Assembly (NCBI GenBank): GCA_964465375.1
Contig: CAYXIJ010000002.1
Location: 1 to 64,000 of the forward strand
Origin: CAJWKT01 sp964465375
GTDB taxonomy: Bacteria; Pseudomonadota; Gammaproteobacteria; Steroidobacterales; Rariloculaceae
Direction: 5' to 3'
DNA length: 64,000 bases
Part shown: in pieces, positions 1-8,628 of the stretch
Position numbering within the stretch: position 1 is the stretch's first letter
Layout: each line of letters starts with the position of its first letter
Notes under the pieces: generated by a model
What the model was told of the DNA's origin: nothing
Seen by the model: the letters and a program-made list of their open reading frames with translations, nothing else
Database searches by the model: none
Position numbers and translations under genes: made by a program

Positions 1-579
1 GCCCATGCCCCCCGCACCCATACCCACGGCCATTCCGGATTGAACATCACTGAGCGGGGCTAGCCCCCCCATGCCTGCTGCCCCTATTCCCCGGGAATCA
101 ACACTAACGCGTTGCTCCGCAGCCCAGTCCCCAAAGATATTAGGGCGCCCATCAATAGTTAAGGCGGCATGATCATCAGCCATCGCTGTATTTCTGGCAG
201 ATAATTGCGTATACCGATCGGTGGAGGTGCCGTCTGCAAACTTTACGGTCGCGACATAACAGCTATTCGGTTCTGTCCGGTCCGGTATTCCCTCGATTGT
301 GATTGCATCACCTTCCAGAAATAATTCTTCGGACCACCCGGAGCGCCTGAGAACCGTCCCGGCTCGCATCTCACATCTCCAGGGCTCTATGTTTTCACCG
401 TCATCCAAGATCGCATCCAAGTACACATAAGCATGCGGGTTAACCAGGGCTACGTCGCTGACAACGCCCGTTAGCACTAAATTCACACTGGCATTAAAAG
501 AACCCATCCCATGATGGGAAAATACTGGTGAGGAAAAAAAACTGGATAAAAGAAAAAATAACCAACCTTTTGAATTCAT
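1..579 (-). CDS. DUF6152 family exported protein, C-terminus beyond the window
   Basis: The reading frame is open from an ATG at 579 to the window edge (193 codons), so the 3' end is missing. A hydrophobic signal peptide (about residues 5-21) ends just before an HH pair at residues 22-23. A VNPH motif follows at 46-49. The HH after the signal and the VNPH motif are also found in the protein at 32253-32663 and are typical of DUF6152, a periplasmic family of unknown function often found beside copper, TonB or exported hydrolase genes. The visible C-terminal part is rich in Gly, Met and Ala (GMGG, GMGAGGMG), which the 136-residue homologue lacks. Function is unknown. Confidence 0.75.
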   Translation of the reverse strand, partial: MNSKGWLFFLLSSFFSSPVFSHHGMGSFNASVNLVLTGVVSDVALVNPHAYVYLDAILDDGENIEPWRCEMRAGTVLRRSGWSEELFLEGDAITIEGIPDRTEPNSCYVATVKFADGTSTDRYTQLSARNTAMADDHAALTIDGRPNIFGDWAAEQRVSVDSRGIGAAGMGGLAPLSDVQSGMAVGMGAGGMG

Positions 580-638
580 ACTTTCCTTCTTTTTTGCATT
601 AAAAATAACTTATCCCAGCTACTACTCTAACTGGTCCA

Positions 639-2396
639 TCAGTGAGTATTAAATACTTCCTGGTAAAGATGGATCTTGTCCCGGACTCTTTGCTTTTCTT
701 CCTCCGTAGGACTTCTCGGGTCCACAGCTGGCGGTAACGCTCCAAACTTCATAAGCGTAGCCGTCAACAAAAGTCTTGCCTTTATCGGAGATAGATTGTT
801 CCCTTCTATGGAAAAATCAGAGGGATTCATATCCACCATCACAGATTCATCCCCCCGACTGACACGCACTACTGGAATTCCGCTCAGCGATGCAATATCC
901 AGCGCATTTTTAAGTGGATCATAAATGATGCCTCCCAGGCCTTCTGCCACCAATCCAGACAACGGTGAATCGCTCAGATTTTTCTCGACTCTTGCCAGCA
1001 CCTCGACTTCTTCTTCCACTCGGGCTGGATCGCTGTCTCTGGAGTAACGGTTGTACCTGACCATGGTGACTTTCGGAATAGCCTGCCCAAGAAGAAAACC
1101 TTCCTCATCTTTGATGCGAACCTCTACAGTCTCAACCTTCCCACCCGATCCCTGGACCCCAGGAACACTCATCGGGAGCTGTGAAAAATTAACTGCTGAC
1201 TGCCAAGTATGCCGATTTGTGGGCTCGAACCAAAAGGTGACCGGTGGCCCAACTGTACCCAAGATGCCGCCGTGCCCGCCCAGCGCCAGATAGCCTCCAG
1301 GCCTAGCATCGTCTTTTGCTGCTTGCCTCGAAGCGAATATCTGCTCAGCCTGCAATAGTACCGTGCCGATCCGGTCCTTCCCCTCATCATCAGCCCAGGC
1401 CCTGGAGAGAATGTAGTCTAGGGAATCGACGAGATTACGGTCCCCGTCGTTACTAATAATCCCACGGACGCGTTGGGAGGAGTTGGCGGAAATGGGAATT
1501 TGTGTGTCGATTAAAAGGTTAAGCCAATAGGCTGTCTCGGCTACCGTAAAACTACTCTCGAGCCACATAGCTCCCGCGTAGTTTTCACCAGCTAATGCTC
1601 CCTGTACTACGTTGGCGGCCCGAGCCAGGTCCTGTAGGCGAGGATCCCGGCCATGGGACTCGTAAGGAAAAAAATCCTCTCCCAGAATTTCAGGAGAGAT
1701 AGCCCCGTCACCGGTATCAGTCCTTTTCTCCTCGGTAAGGCCTTGCGTATACCCTCCGGGCGGTACAGCGCGATAGAAATCGAAATCAGCCCGCGAACTT
1801 AGAGGATTCGCTGTACCCCGACTGTTCCGGCCATTGACCCCCCGATCGATCTCCTCAAAAACGCGGGATGCATCGGGATAAAAACTTTGCCGACAACGCT
1901 CAGGAGGCGCATTGTCCAATGCACATGAGCCGTCCCATGGGGACCCATTTGCCTGCATAGCCATATAGGGAAGCAGGTAGAGACCATCTTCAGGTCTTAA
2001 GGTAACCCGGTAGACAGGCTTATCCCCGGGCGACTGCCGAGTGGCATAAAAAGTGCCGCCAATATCCACGTAGCCGTCTGGTGGGCCGTACAGCTGAGAG
2101 GCATCATTTTCCAAGGGATGGCCCGTAAACTGCTCGATCAAGACTTCCACGGGCGCTGCTAAACGTTGGGGTGCGAGGTGATCAAACCGGACCGGACTTC
2201 CATCAGGATTAACCAATAACGGAAGGCCCTCTTTTGCTCTGGCCTTGTTACTACTCACCAGTGGTACGCTATTCTGGACAGTAGCATTCGGACCGGAAAA
2301 GACCGCTATCCGGGGTCTATCTTGAGCCAATGCGGCTGATAAACAGGCGCAACTAAGAAGGTAAAGACCGAGGGGTATTGTTGGGTTTTTGTTCAT
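639..2396 (-). CDS. Exported asparaginase-like protein, probably not a classical L-asparaginase
   Basis: This is a 585-residue protein with a clear signal peptide (cleavage near ALAQ, residues 22-25). The mature start (IAVFSGPNATVQNS) and the stretches VEVLIEQF, TVAETAYWLNLLID, DSLDYILSRAW and SGIPVVRVSRG follow the layout of the asparaginase/glutaminase fold: an N-terminal Rossmann-like domain, the VxMEExAYxL-type helix, and the C-terminal IPVVxxSR strand. The classical TGGTI and HGTDT catalytic motifs are not visible in their expected places, so amidase activity is doubtful. It is also longer than the usual 330-350 residues because of an inserted middle region (about residues 100-270). It lies 27 bp downstream of the esterase-dehydrogenase fusion and reads the same way, so co-transcription is likely. 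Confidence 0.65.
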   Translation of the reverse strand: MNKNPTIPLGLYLLSCACLSAALAQDRPRIAVFSGPNATVQNSVPLVSSNKARAKEGLPLLVNPDGSPVRFDHLAPQRLAAPVEVLIEQFTGHPLENDASQLYGPPDGYVDIGGTFYATRQSPGDKPVYRVTLRPEDGLYLLPYMAMQANGSPWDGSCALDNAPPERCRQSFYPDASRVFEEIDRGVNGRNSRGTANPLSSRADFDFYRAVPPGGYTQGLTEEKRTDTGDGAISPEILGEDFFPYESHGRDPRLQDLARAANVVQGALAGENYAGAMWLESSFTVAETAYWLNLLIDTQIPISANSSQRVRGIISNDGDRNLVDSLDYILSRAWADDEGKDRIGTVLLQAEQIFASRQAAKDDARPGGYLALGGHGGILGTVGPPVTFWFEPTNRHTWQSAVNFSQLPMSVPGVQGSGGKVETVEVRIKDEEGFLLGQAIPKVTMVRYNRYSRDSDPARVEEEVEVLARVEKNLSDSPLSGLVAEGLGGIIYDPLKNALDIASLSGIPVVRVSRGDESVMVDMNPSDFSIEGNNLSPIKARLLLTATLMKFGALPPAVDPRSPTEEEKQRVRDKIHLYQEVFNTH

Positions 2397-2423
2397 TGTC
2401 GCCTTCCGGGTTTAGGCTATTTT

Positions 2424-4490
2424 TTAGCCGCTTGGTATAAGCCTCAATAATTTACCATTATCCTCTGCCGTTAGGATGTAAAGTGCCCCTTCTGGGCCTT
2501 GGGCGAGATCTCGGATCCTAAGTCCAAGTTCTTCGAGTAGGCTTTCCTCGCCGATGATGCGGTTATCTTTCAAGACCAATCTTGCAATACGTTTACCAGA
2601 AAGACCGCCAACAAATAAATTCCCCTTCCATACTGGGAAAAGGTCCCCCACATAAAAAAACATTCCCGAAGGTGCAATCGACGGTGACCAGAAATAGGCT
2701 GGTTGCTCCATTCCTTCTTTGGTTGTTAGTCCATCGCCAAGCGCATCACCTGAGTAACGCCTTGAATAGGTAATTACCGGATAACCAAAATTTCCGCCCG
2801 CCTTGATGATATTGACCTCATCTCCACCCTGCTGCCCGTGTTCGACGGTCCACAGATCACCAGTGAATGGATGAATAGCCGCACCCTCAATGTCTCTAAA
2901 ACCAAAAGCGTAGATTTCCGGATGGAAATCATTTTGTCCAACCCATGGATTATTACTGGGGATCGACCCGTCTCGATTGACACGCAGAATTTTACCAATG
3001 TAGCTATCCAGTTGTTGCGGCAACACTTCTCCTTCTGCTCCTGCCCAAGTAGATGTCGTAACAAACAGTGTGTTGTCCGGCCCAATAACTATCCTCCGGT
3101 TACCTCCTTCAACAATGACTTCCACATTTTCCAGGCCTTCATCGTTTTTGGCCAACTTGGCGCGGGCAACACTTTCAATACCAAAAGGATTCGCATCACG
3201 CTCGGCCCTTGGTAGGGCCGCCCAGGCTCGATAGTCCTCATAATCTGCAGCGCCTACGGGTTTACCTGGCGGCGATGCGTAGTAGCTCAAATAAAGGGTA
3301 CGGTTATCCACAAAATCCGGGTCTAGAACGACATCGTGAAGACCCTTATCGCGAACACTCCTGAGTGCCGGTAGCCCACTCAAAGGCTCTGAGAGTCCCC
3401 CGTCAATATCGACGAGTCGCAAGCGCCCAGGACGCTCAGTAACTAATATCCGTCCGTCGGGAAGAAAGGCAAGGGCCCATGGCTGGACTAATCCGGAGAC
3501 AATAGTTTCCACCACATAACCGGCGGTCTCTTGTGGTGGAGGAGCCCGCGTTTGATTTTCAAATGCGGGTGTCCGTACGTATCCAGGCGCTAGGGTTTCC
3601 CAAAAAAATTCAGCAGTTGCATCGGTGGTGGATGTATACCACTTGGGGTGGCTACTGAACCCGTGTGCTGCATCCTCTGCTGTGAAAATCTCTGCATCAG
3701 CCCCTGCGGCTTGGAGTGCTGTCAGCATGCTTACTGATTGTTGGTACGGAACAACGGTATCGGCAGTACCGTGCAGGAGTAGAAATGGTGGTGTTTCAGG
3801 TCCAACGTGTGAGATTGGAGATGCCTTAACCCACAATGGTCGATTGCTAGCCAGCGTGGAACCAAGGAATGGAACGATTGTCTCATCCTCTGGGCCGCGC
3901 CTCTCACCTTCTGCCACAAGATCTAGAAATGGATAGAGTGCGGCCACTGCGCGAACATGACTGGAAACGCCGGGATTCCCGCCAGCGCCCTCGAACTCAG
4001 GTACTTCCTCGGTTACACCGAGCATTGCCGCGAGATATCCACCAGCAGAACCGCCTAATGCGCCGATACGGTCAGGATCGACCCGATAAGTCTCAGCATT
4101 AAAACGCAACCAGCGCACTGCAGCCTTAGCATCCTGCAGCGCTGCGGGAAATCGGGCTTCTGTCGCCAACCGGTATTCGATGCTTGCAGCCACAAAACCT
4201 CTTTCGGCCAAGTTGGCTGCCTGGCGCCAATACTGGGCTTTATTCCCCCTACGCCAGCCACCGCCGTGGATAAGTATTACGGCAGGGCGGTTATTGCCTG
4301 ATGCCAGGGGCTGGAATAGATCAAGGTGGAGTTTCCGTCCATCCGGATCCGCGTAAACGATATCCTGAGTCAGCTCAACCCCGCCCGGCAACTCATATGC
4401 CGGATCAAAATTACTGTCCGGTGCCTGTGCTTTCGCGTCGCAATATATGAAACTTCCCAGGAACAACAGAACAAGGCTTGCTAAATTCAT
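2424..4490 (-). CDS. Fusion: alpha/beta-hydrolase esterase plus PQQ sugar-dehydrogenase-like propeller
   Basis: This is a 688-residue exported protein with two domains that are normally separate. Residues 1-22 are a signal peptide. Residues about 35-300 are an HSL/BD-FAE-type esterase: HGGGW oxyanion motif at 75-79, GGSAGG nucleophile elbow at 146-151 (Ser148), then GTADTVVP (Asp) and DAAHGF (His). Residues about 320-688 match the soluble aldose/sorbosone dehydrogenase (YliI-like) propeller: PWALAFLPDGRILVTER, HDVVLDPDF, GKILRVNRDG, EHGQQGGDE and GNFGYPVI. The HxxGGR-type segment before IGPD in typical members reads GGNRR here, so the catalytic His may be absent. One chain might deacylate and then oxidise an acylated sugar or aldehyde, but the substrate is unknown. 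No frameshift is seen at the junction. Confidence 0.85.
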   Translation of the reverse strand: MNLASLVLLFLGSFIYCDAKAQAPDSNFDPAYELPGGVELTQDIVYADPDGRKLHLDLFQPLASGNNRPAVILIHGGGWRRGNKAQYWRQAANLAERGFVAASIEYRLATEARFPAALQDAKAAVRWLRFNAETYRVDPDRIGALGGSAGGYLAAMLGVTEEVPEFEGAGGNPGVSSHVRAVAALYPFLDLVAEGERRGPEDETIVPFLGSTLASNRPLWVKASPISHVGPETPPFLLLHGTADTVVPYQQSVSMLTALQAAGADAEIFTAEDAAHGFSSHPKWYTSTTDATAEFFWETLAPGYVRTPAFENQTRAPPPQETAGYVVETIVSGLVQPWALAFLPDGRILVTERPGRLRLVDIDGGLSEPLSGLPALRSVRDKGLHDVVLDPDFVDNRTLYLSYYASPPGKPVGAADYEDYRAWAALPRAERDANPFGIESVARAKLAKNDEGLENVEVIVEGGNRRIVIGPDNTLFVTTSTWAGAEGEVLPQQLDSYIGKILRVNRDGSIPSNNPWVGQNDFHPEIYAFGFRDIEGAAIHPFTGDLWTVEHGQQGGDEVNIIKAGGNFGYPVITYSRRYSGDALGDGLTTKEGMEQPAYFWSPSIAPSGMFFYVGDLFPVWKGNLFVGGLSGKRIARLVLKDNRIIGEESLLEELGLRIRDLAQGPEGALYILTAEDNGKLLRLIPSG

Positions 4491-4554
4491 GTTTTTTCTC
4501 GACTTGCCTAATCTCGACCGATTGGAATCCGAACGATCACTTTCATTTGCTAAC

Positions 4555-5982
4555 CTAGAACACTCGGCCGATCATCCGCAGAGTATCGGTGGCTTTCTGT
4601 TCTGTATACCAGGGCACACCATTTTTTATCACGAGATCCACGTGTCGAAGGGCATGAATGTCTGAGAGCGGATCGCCGGCAAGAACAATGATGTCGGCCA
4701 ACATACCTGCTTCGACCGTACCGAACTCTCTGACGGCCCCAATCCCGAACCGCCCTCCGCGGCCCGAGAGAATTTCCGCATTCGTTTTAGTCGCGGCCGA
4801 GATCACCTGACGGGGAGTCATCCCCGAATCAACTAAGGCAAACAACTCCCACCAAAGCGCTTCCGTATGAAAATTCATCGGGCTACCACCATCGGTTCCC
4901 ACACCGATAACAGCACCGGCCTCAATGAATTGTCGCGACGCGACGCGCGAAAGCTGTATCTCCCGCTCAATCTCTCGAAAATAGCTACGCCGGTGGAACT
5001 GGTCAAATGAACGTTGAAACTCATCATAAAGCTCGACTGATAGATCTTCACGAAGCAGCGGGCTCTCGAGGCGCTCAGGGAACGCTAGTGTTGCTGGATA
5101 GACCCAGATGCGATGAGCTATGGTCTGGACAATAGGGATATTCCTGTGAGCGATCTCCAGCACCAGGCCTTCATCGTACGGAGGGTTTCTACCTGAACCC
5201 ACATGCTGGAGCACATCGACTCCCGCATTGACTGCAGCCCGGATTCGCTCGGGTTCGTAGAGATGGGCGTGGACCATCACGCCCCTGGCATGGGCTGCAT
5301 CGACCACGGCTCGCATGTCGGCTTCATCCATCCCGAACCAGATCTTAACGATGTCAACCCCACTGTCGATCAACTCCTCGGCGGCCCGCGCCGCCTGCTG
5401 AGGTGTCTCAATGATCCTATGAGACCCTTCCCCTCCGAACGGCGGTGCAAACCGCGTGATCTGCGGACCAGCAATAATCAGACGGGGCCCTGGAATCTCG
5501 CCCGCATCGATCTGCCGCCGCGTCTCCAGAATGTCCAACGTGGAACCGAGATCGGCTGCACTCGTTACCCCTGCCCGCAGGAGTTGCTTAGCCGCAATGC
5601 GGCGCATCTCGGCAAGCCGCTCGGGCGTGTCGACAAAGCGCCAGTACTCTTCATATTCCCCGTGGCCGACAATCTCGGTGTGCGCATGGAGATCGATGAG
5701 TCCCGGCATCATGGTCTTACCACGAGTATCGATCACATGGGCATTAGCGGGAATCTCGATCTGATCACGAGGTGCCGCAGCCAGAATTCGATTGCCCTGG
5801 ATGATCACGGCAGCATGGTGTACCGGAGGGGCGTCATACCCATCGATCAACATCCCCCCCACTAGGGCAATCACGGGCTCCGGTTGGGTCTGAGCGAGCG
5901 TGTTACAGCATGTCAGCCAGCAGATTATTAGGCATAGCCCCTGACAACGTGTGTCACGAGCTATAAAAGAAACTCTGTTCAT
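4555..5982 (-). CDS. Exported metal-dependent amidohydrolase (imidazolonepropionase-like)
   Basis: This is a 475-residue protein with an N-terminal signal peptide ending near LAQ. Metal-ligand motifs of the amidohydrolase superfamily are in order: GLIDLHAHTE (HxH), DIVKIWFG (bridging Lys), VMVHAH, DVLQHVGSG and GVGTDGG (final Asp). The C-terminal GTVEAGMLADIIVLAGDPL is the usual composite-domain end. Members of this group hydrolyse cyclic amides, dipeptides or organophosphate-like compounds; the substrate cannot be read here. The first 30 or so residues closely match those of the next gene upstream (6109-7281), an unrelated esterase, and the similarity extends to the DNA around the start codon. 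Confidence 0.85.
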   Translation of the reverse strand: MNRVSFIARDTRCQGLCLIICWLTCCNTLAQTQPEPVIALVGGMLIDGYDAPPVHHAAVIIQGNRILAAAPRDQIEIPANAHVIDTRGKTMMPGLIDLHAHTEIVGHGEYEEYWRFVDTPERLAEMRRIAAKQLLRAGVTSAADLGSTLDILETRRQIDAGEIPGPRLIIAGPQITRFAPPFGGEGSHRIIETPQQAARAAEELIDSGVDIVKIWFGMDEADMRAVVDAAHARGVMVHAHLYEPERIRAAVNAGVDVLQHVGSGRNPPYDEGLVLEIAHRNIPIVQTIAHRIWVYPATLAFPERLESPLLREDLSVELYDEFQRSFDQFHRRSYFREIEREIQLSRVASRQFIEAGAVIGVGTDGGSPMNFHTEALWWELFALVDSGMTPRQVISAATKTNAEILSGRGGRFGIGAVREFGTVEAGMLADIIVLAGDPLSDIHALRHVDLVIKNGVPWYTEQKATDTLRMIGRVF

Positions 5983-6108
5983 AATGGGGGCCCTTCAAGC
6001 AGAGCAATGCGTTCTAGTTTGTCTGAGCGAAAAGTAAAGATCAGCCCTGTCATTCTACGATTCCTCTAGCCTACCCTCGACTCTTGAGATACATGATAAT
6101 CGCTGACA

Positions 6109-7281
6109 TCAACAAAACCTCATAGCAGTGTCTCGAGATATCTTGCTGTCGTACGCCCGCAAATCACCATTTTGCTGTGAGAATATTCGGAAGAAATCAG
6201 ACTGATACTGATCCGCGGTAAAACGATGTCCGCAGTCCTTGATCCTAATGCCAATGAGCACATTCTCCGAAATCGTTACCGGCGCGAAATTATAGACATA
6301 ATATTGAGAATATTCCTCGTACCCTGAATACTCAAGACTGAGATGCTCGGCCCATCTTTCCAAGGTACTTGGATTTGAGGGGGTATTTTCGTCCCACGCA
6401 GAGTACGTAAAACCATGTATTGTGTCTCGTAATCCGTCAACGATAGCTGACCCGTTTGCAATCGAGGCGAATTCTAAAAAATTGATACCGCTTTTACCCG
6501 TTTCTTGGCCGTTAAACCACAGCCCTCCATCCCGCTCGCCCTGGATGTGTAAGACAGATGGCAATGTGCCAGGCGTATTTTCTTTGAAATCGACAATCCC
6601 TTTTCGTAACGTTGAACCTCCCGACACGGAAATAGCTTTAAAGGTATAGGTGTCATTGATGCTGATATCGGTTAGATCGATCGGGCCCCCTAATGCATAC
6701 GAGATCAAAAAGATCGCCCCTGATGAATGGCCGACCCCAAAGATGTTTTCCGGATCGATGTTGATATCAGGCGATGACTGCAATGCTTTGAGCAACGTAT
6801 GAACGAACGTAAAATCGTCACGCTCTAACTCGAAACCTTCATGCCAGAACCACATACCGCGCGCGCCGCCTTCATCAACCACCTGGGGAACCTCTGGTTT
6901 TTTCTCGGAATAGGCAGACATTTTAATGGTGATGAAATCTTCTTTATACGACTCCAGCCTTGGTGACCAATCCAAATAACTCAATATGGTTTCTTTGGTG
7001 AAACTGGGACGACACATGCAGCCGTGAAAAAACAGAACAACTGGATACGTTGCGCTATCGTTGTACGAAGTGGGAAACGTAACGGAAAAATGTCGGTCGT
7101 AGCCATTGATATTAATGGTGCCACGATTCGTCTGATCGGCTTCCAAGCTCGAAAATACCAGCTTGGTATCATCGGGCTCGGACTGGGTCTGGGCGAACGC
7201 GATGCAGCATGTTAGCCAGCAGATTGCCAGGCAGAGTCCTCGGCGACGTTTGTCACGAATTGCAAAAGAAATACTGCTCAT
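6109..7281 (-). CDS. Exported polyester-depolymerase/feruloyl-esterase-like hydrolase
   Basis: This is a 390-residue alpha/beta hydrolase. VVLFFHGC is the oxyanion strand, and GVGHSSGAIF holds the nucleophile elbow GHSSG. The order resembles LpqC / PHB-depolymerase-type secreted esterases, with cysteines in FFHGCMC and near the C-terminus that could form disulphides. The ATG at 7281 is preferred over the longer frame to 7359, because it begins a signal peptide (AICWLTCCIAFAQ) and has AAGGGAGCC just upstream. That signal peptide and its upstream DNA resemble those of the amidohydrolase at 4555-5982. Its cellular place is periplasmic or extracellular, and the substrate is unknown. Confidence 0.75.
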   Translation of the reverse strand: MSSISFAIRDKRRRGLCLAICWLTCCIAFAQTQSEPDDTKLVFSSLEADQTNRGTININGYDRHFSVTFPTSYNDSATYPVVLFFHGCMCRPSFTKETILSYLDWSPRLESYKEDFITIKMSAYSEKKPEVPQVVDEGGARGMWFWHEGFELERDDFTFVHTLLKALQSSPDINIDPENIFGVGHSSGAIFLISYALGGPIDLTDISINDTYTFKAISVSGGSTLRKGIVDFKENTPGTLPSVLHIQGERDGGLWFNGQETGKSGINFLEFASIANGSAIVDGLRDTIHGFTYSAWDENTPSNPSTLERWAEHLSLEYSGYEEYSQYYVYNFAPVTISENVLIGIRIKDCGHRFTADQYQSDFFRIFSQQNGDLRAYDSKISRDTAMRFC

Positions 7282-7493
7282 AACGGCTCCCTTGATTAAC
7301 GAAAAGCCCGTACGGCTATCGAGCATGCACAAAGTACCAAAGAAAAATCGGCTGATCATTGCTCACATCCTCGCACTACCTTGGCTCAATGGGAAGCCCG
7401 CTTCATGTCGGCCCCTCAGACTGATTCGACTTTCAAGCCAATACCGACTTTGCCGGGTATGCTTACCTTTCTAAGTAATGTTCGGGTTACCCA

Positions 7494-8011
7494 TCAACCA
7501 GCTTGCTTCGCGACGGATACTGTTGTCATTTCTTTTTTTAGATAGCCGATTGCCAGCAAGGCTGTCGCGACCATTCCTGCAGGTAAGGCAAACATGGACA
7601 AAAGGTCCTGCTCGGCCGCGCCTCGCGCTAACGCAATACCTATCAGGACTGGAGTCGATATGTTGATTACGCGACCGACGCTTTTCGCCCACCCCGCACC
7701 AAGGCCACGTAATTCTGCCGGATAATAGGAAACCAGAACCACATTGACACCGGCATAACCTCCTAAAATAAAAAATCCGGTGGTTGCCAGGAGGATTAGA
7801 AGTGGCATATCACCAAGTTCATTTATGAATCGGCCGTCGAAGAAAAACAAAACCGCTGCCAATAAATAGGCTAAGGACAATATCCGTATGGCTCCGTAGC
7901 GGTCGATCAGCAAACCAACCATCAGGAGCGCAATCAGCCCACCTCGGTCCAATTAATCAACGTGTATGCAAACTCAAGTAGTGATTGGCAGCTTTTGATC
8001 TCGGTTAAGTC
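7494..8011 (-). pseudogene. Remnant of an MFS transporter (C-terminal half)
   Basis: From 7952 down to 7494 there is an open frame of 152 codons with four or five hydrophobic segments and the MFS loop signature GLLIDRYGAIR. This is the second half of a 12-helix carrier, of the aromatic-acid/sugar type. It has no normal start: an in-frame TAA lies at 7953-7955. In the neighbouring frame the DNA just upstream still reads as transporter-like sequence (LLEFAYTLINWT) before running into a stop at 8012-8014. The simplest reading is a frameshift plus loss of the whole N-terminal half. It is probably non-functional. Confidence 0.7.
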
Positions 8012-8047
8012 TTAGCCTATTTGTCGACTGCCAAGATGTCTCTTAAT

Positions 8048-8521
8048 TTAGAGTAATAATTCCTCATTAATTTCATGAAATTGGTCAGCAGCATAAATAA
8101 GTGCATTGGCGGTCAGTGATCGCACGCCATAAACTTCGGTATGAACAGCGTAATCTTTCCTGACCTTTTGCAACAACAGGTCGAAGTCCCCATCTCCGGA
8201 TAATAAGATTATGGTATCGACGTCCTTCGCGGCATCTAGAACATCAATCGTAATGCCTACATCCCAATCGCCTTTTGCCGAACCGTCACTACGCTGAATA
8301 TATGGTTTAAGTTTTACGACAAACCCGATTTTTTTGAGCGCACCCTGGAACTTGATCTGCTTATCATCCCCACGATCTGTTGCATAAGCAATTGCGGTAA
8401 CTATTTCACCTTTCTCGCCAATGAGTTGCCATAATTTTTGGTAATAAAACTGACGCTTAAAAACCTCTCGAGTTGTGTAATATATATTCTGGACGTCAAC
8501 GAAAACAGCGATTTTTTTCAC
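8048..8521 (-). CDS. NYN-domain (LabA/DUF88-like) putative ribonuclease
   Basis: This 157-residue protein is a single NYN domain, a PIN-like nuclease fold. Acidic metal-site residues appear at the expected places: FVDVQNI near the N-terminus, KGDWDVGITIDVL in the middle, and LLSGDGDFDLLL at the third strand. The C-terminal AADQFHEI is also typical. Family members are thought to act on RNA, and the LabA group is linked to clock or regulatory roles in cyanobacteria; no partner is evident here. It is divergent from the monooxygenase at 8629, with 107 bp between. Confidence 0.85.
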   Translation of the reverse strand: MKKIAVFVDVQNIYYTTREVFKRQFYYQKLWQLIGEKGEIVTAIAYATDRGDDKQIKFQGALKKIGFVVKLKPYIQRSDGSAKGDWDVGITIDVLDAAKDVDTIILLSGDGDFDLLLQKVRKDYAVHTEVYGVRSLTANALIYAADQFHEINEELLL

Positions 8522-8628
8522 GTTGACACCTTTACATTAGCTACTTCAGATCACCTTTCCTTCTGTAACAAGGTATCACGTATCGCTCCTTTAAAAAAAA
8601 CAATCTTATAGCTATATTGCAAAGTTAG

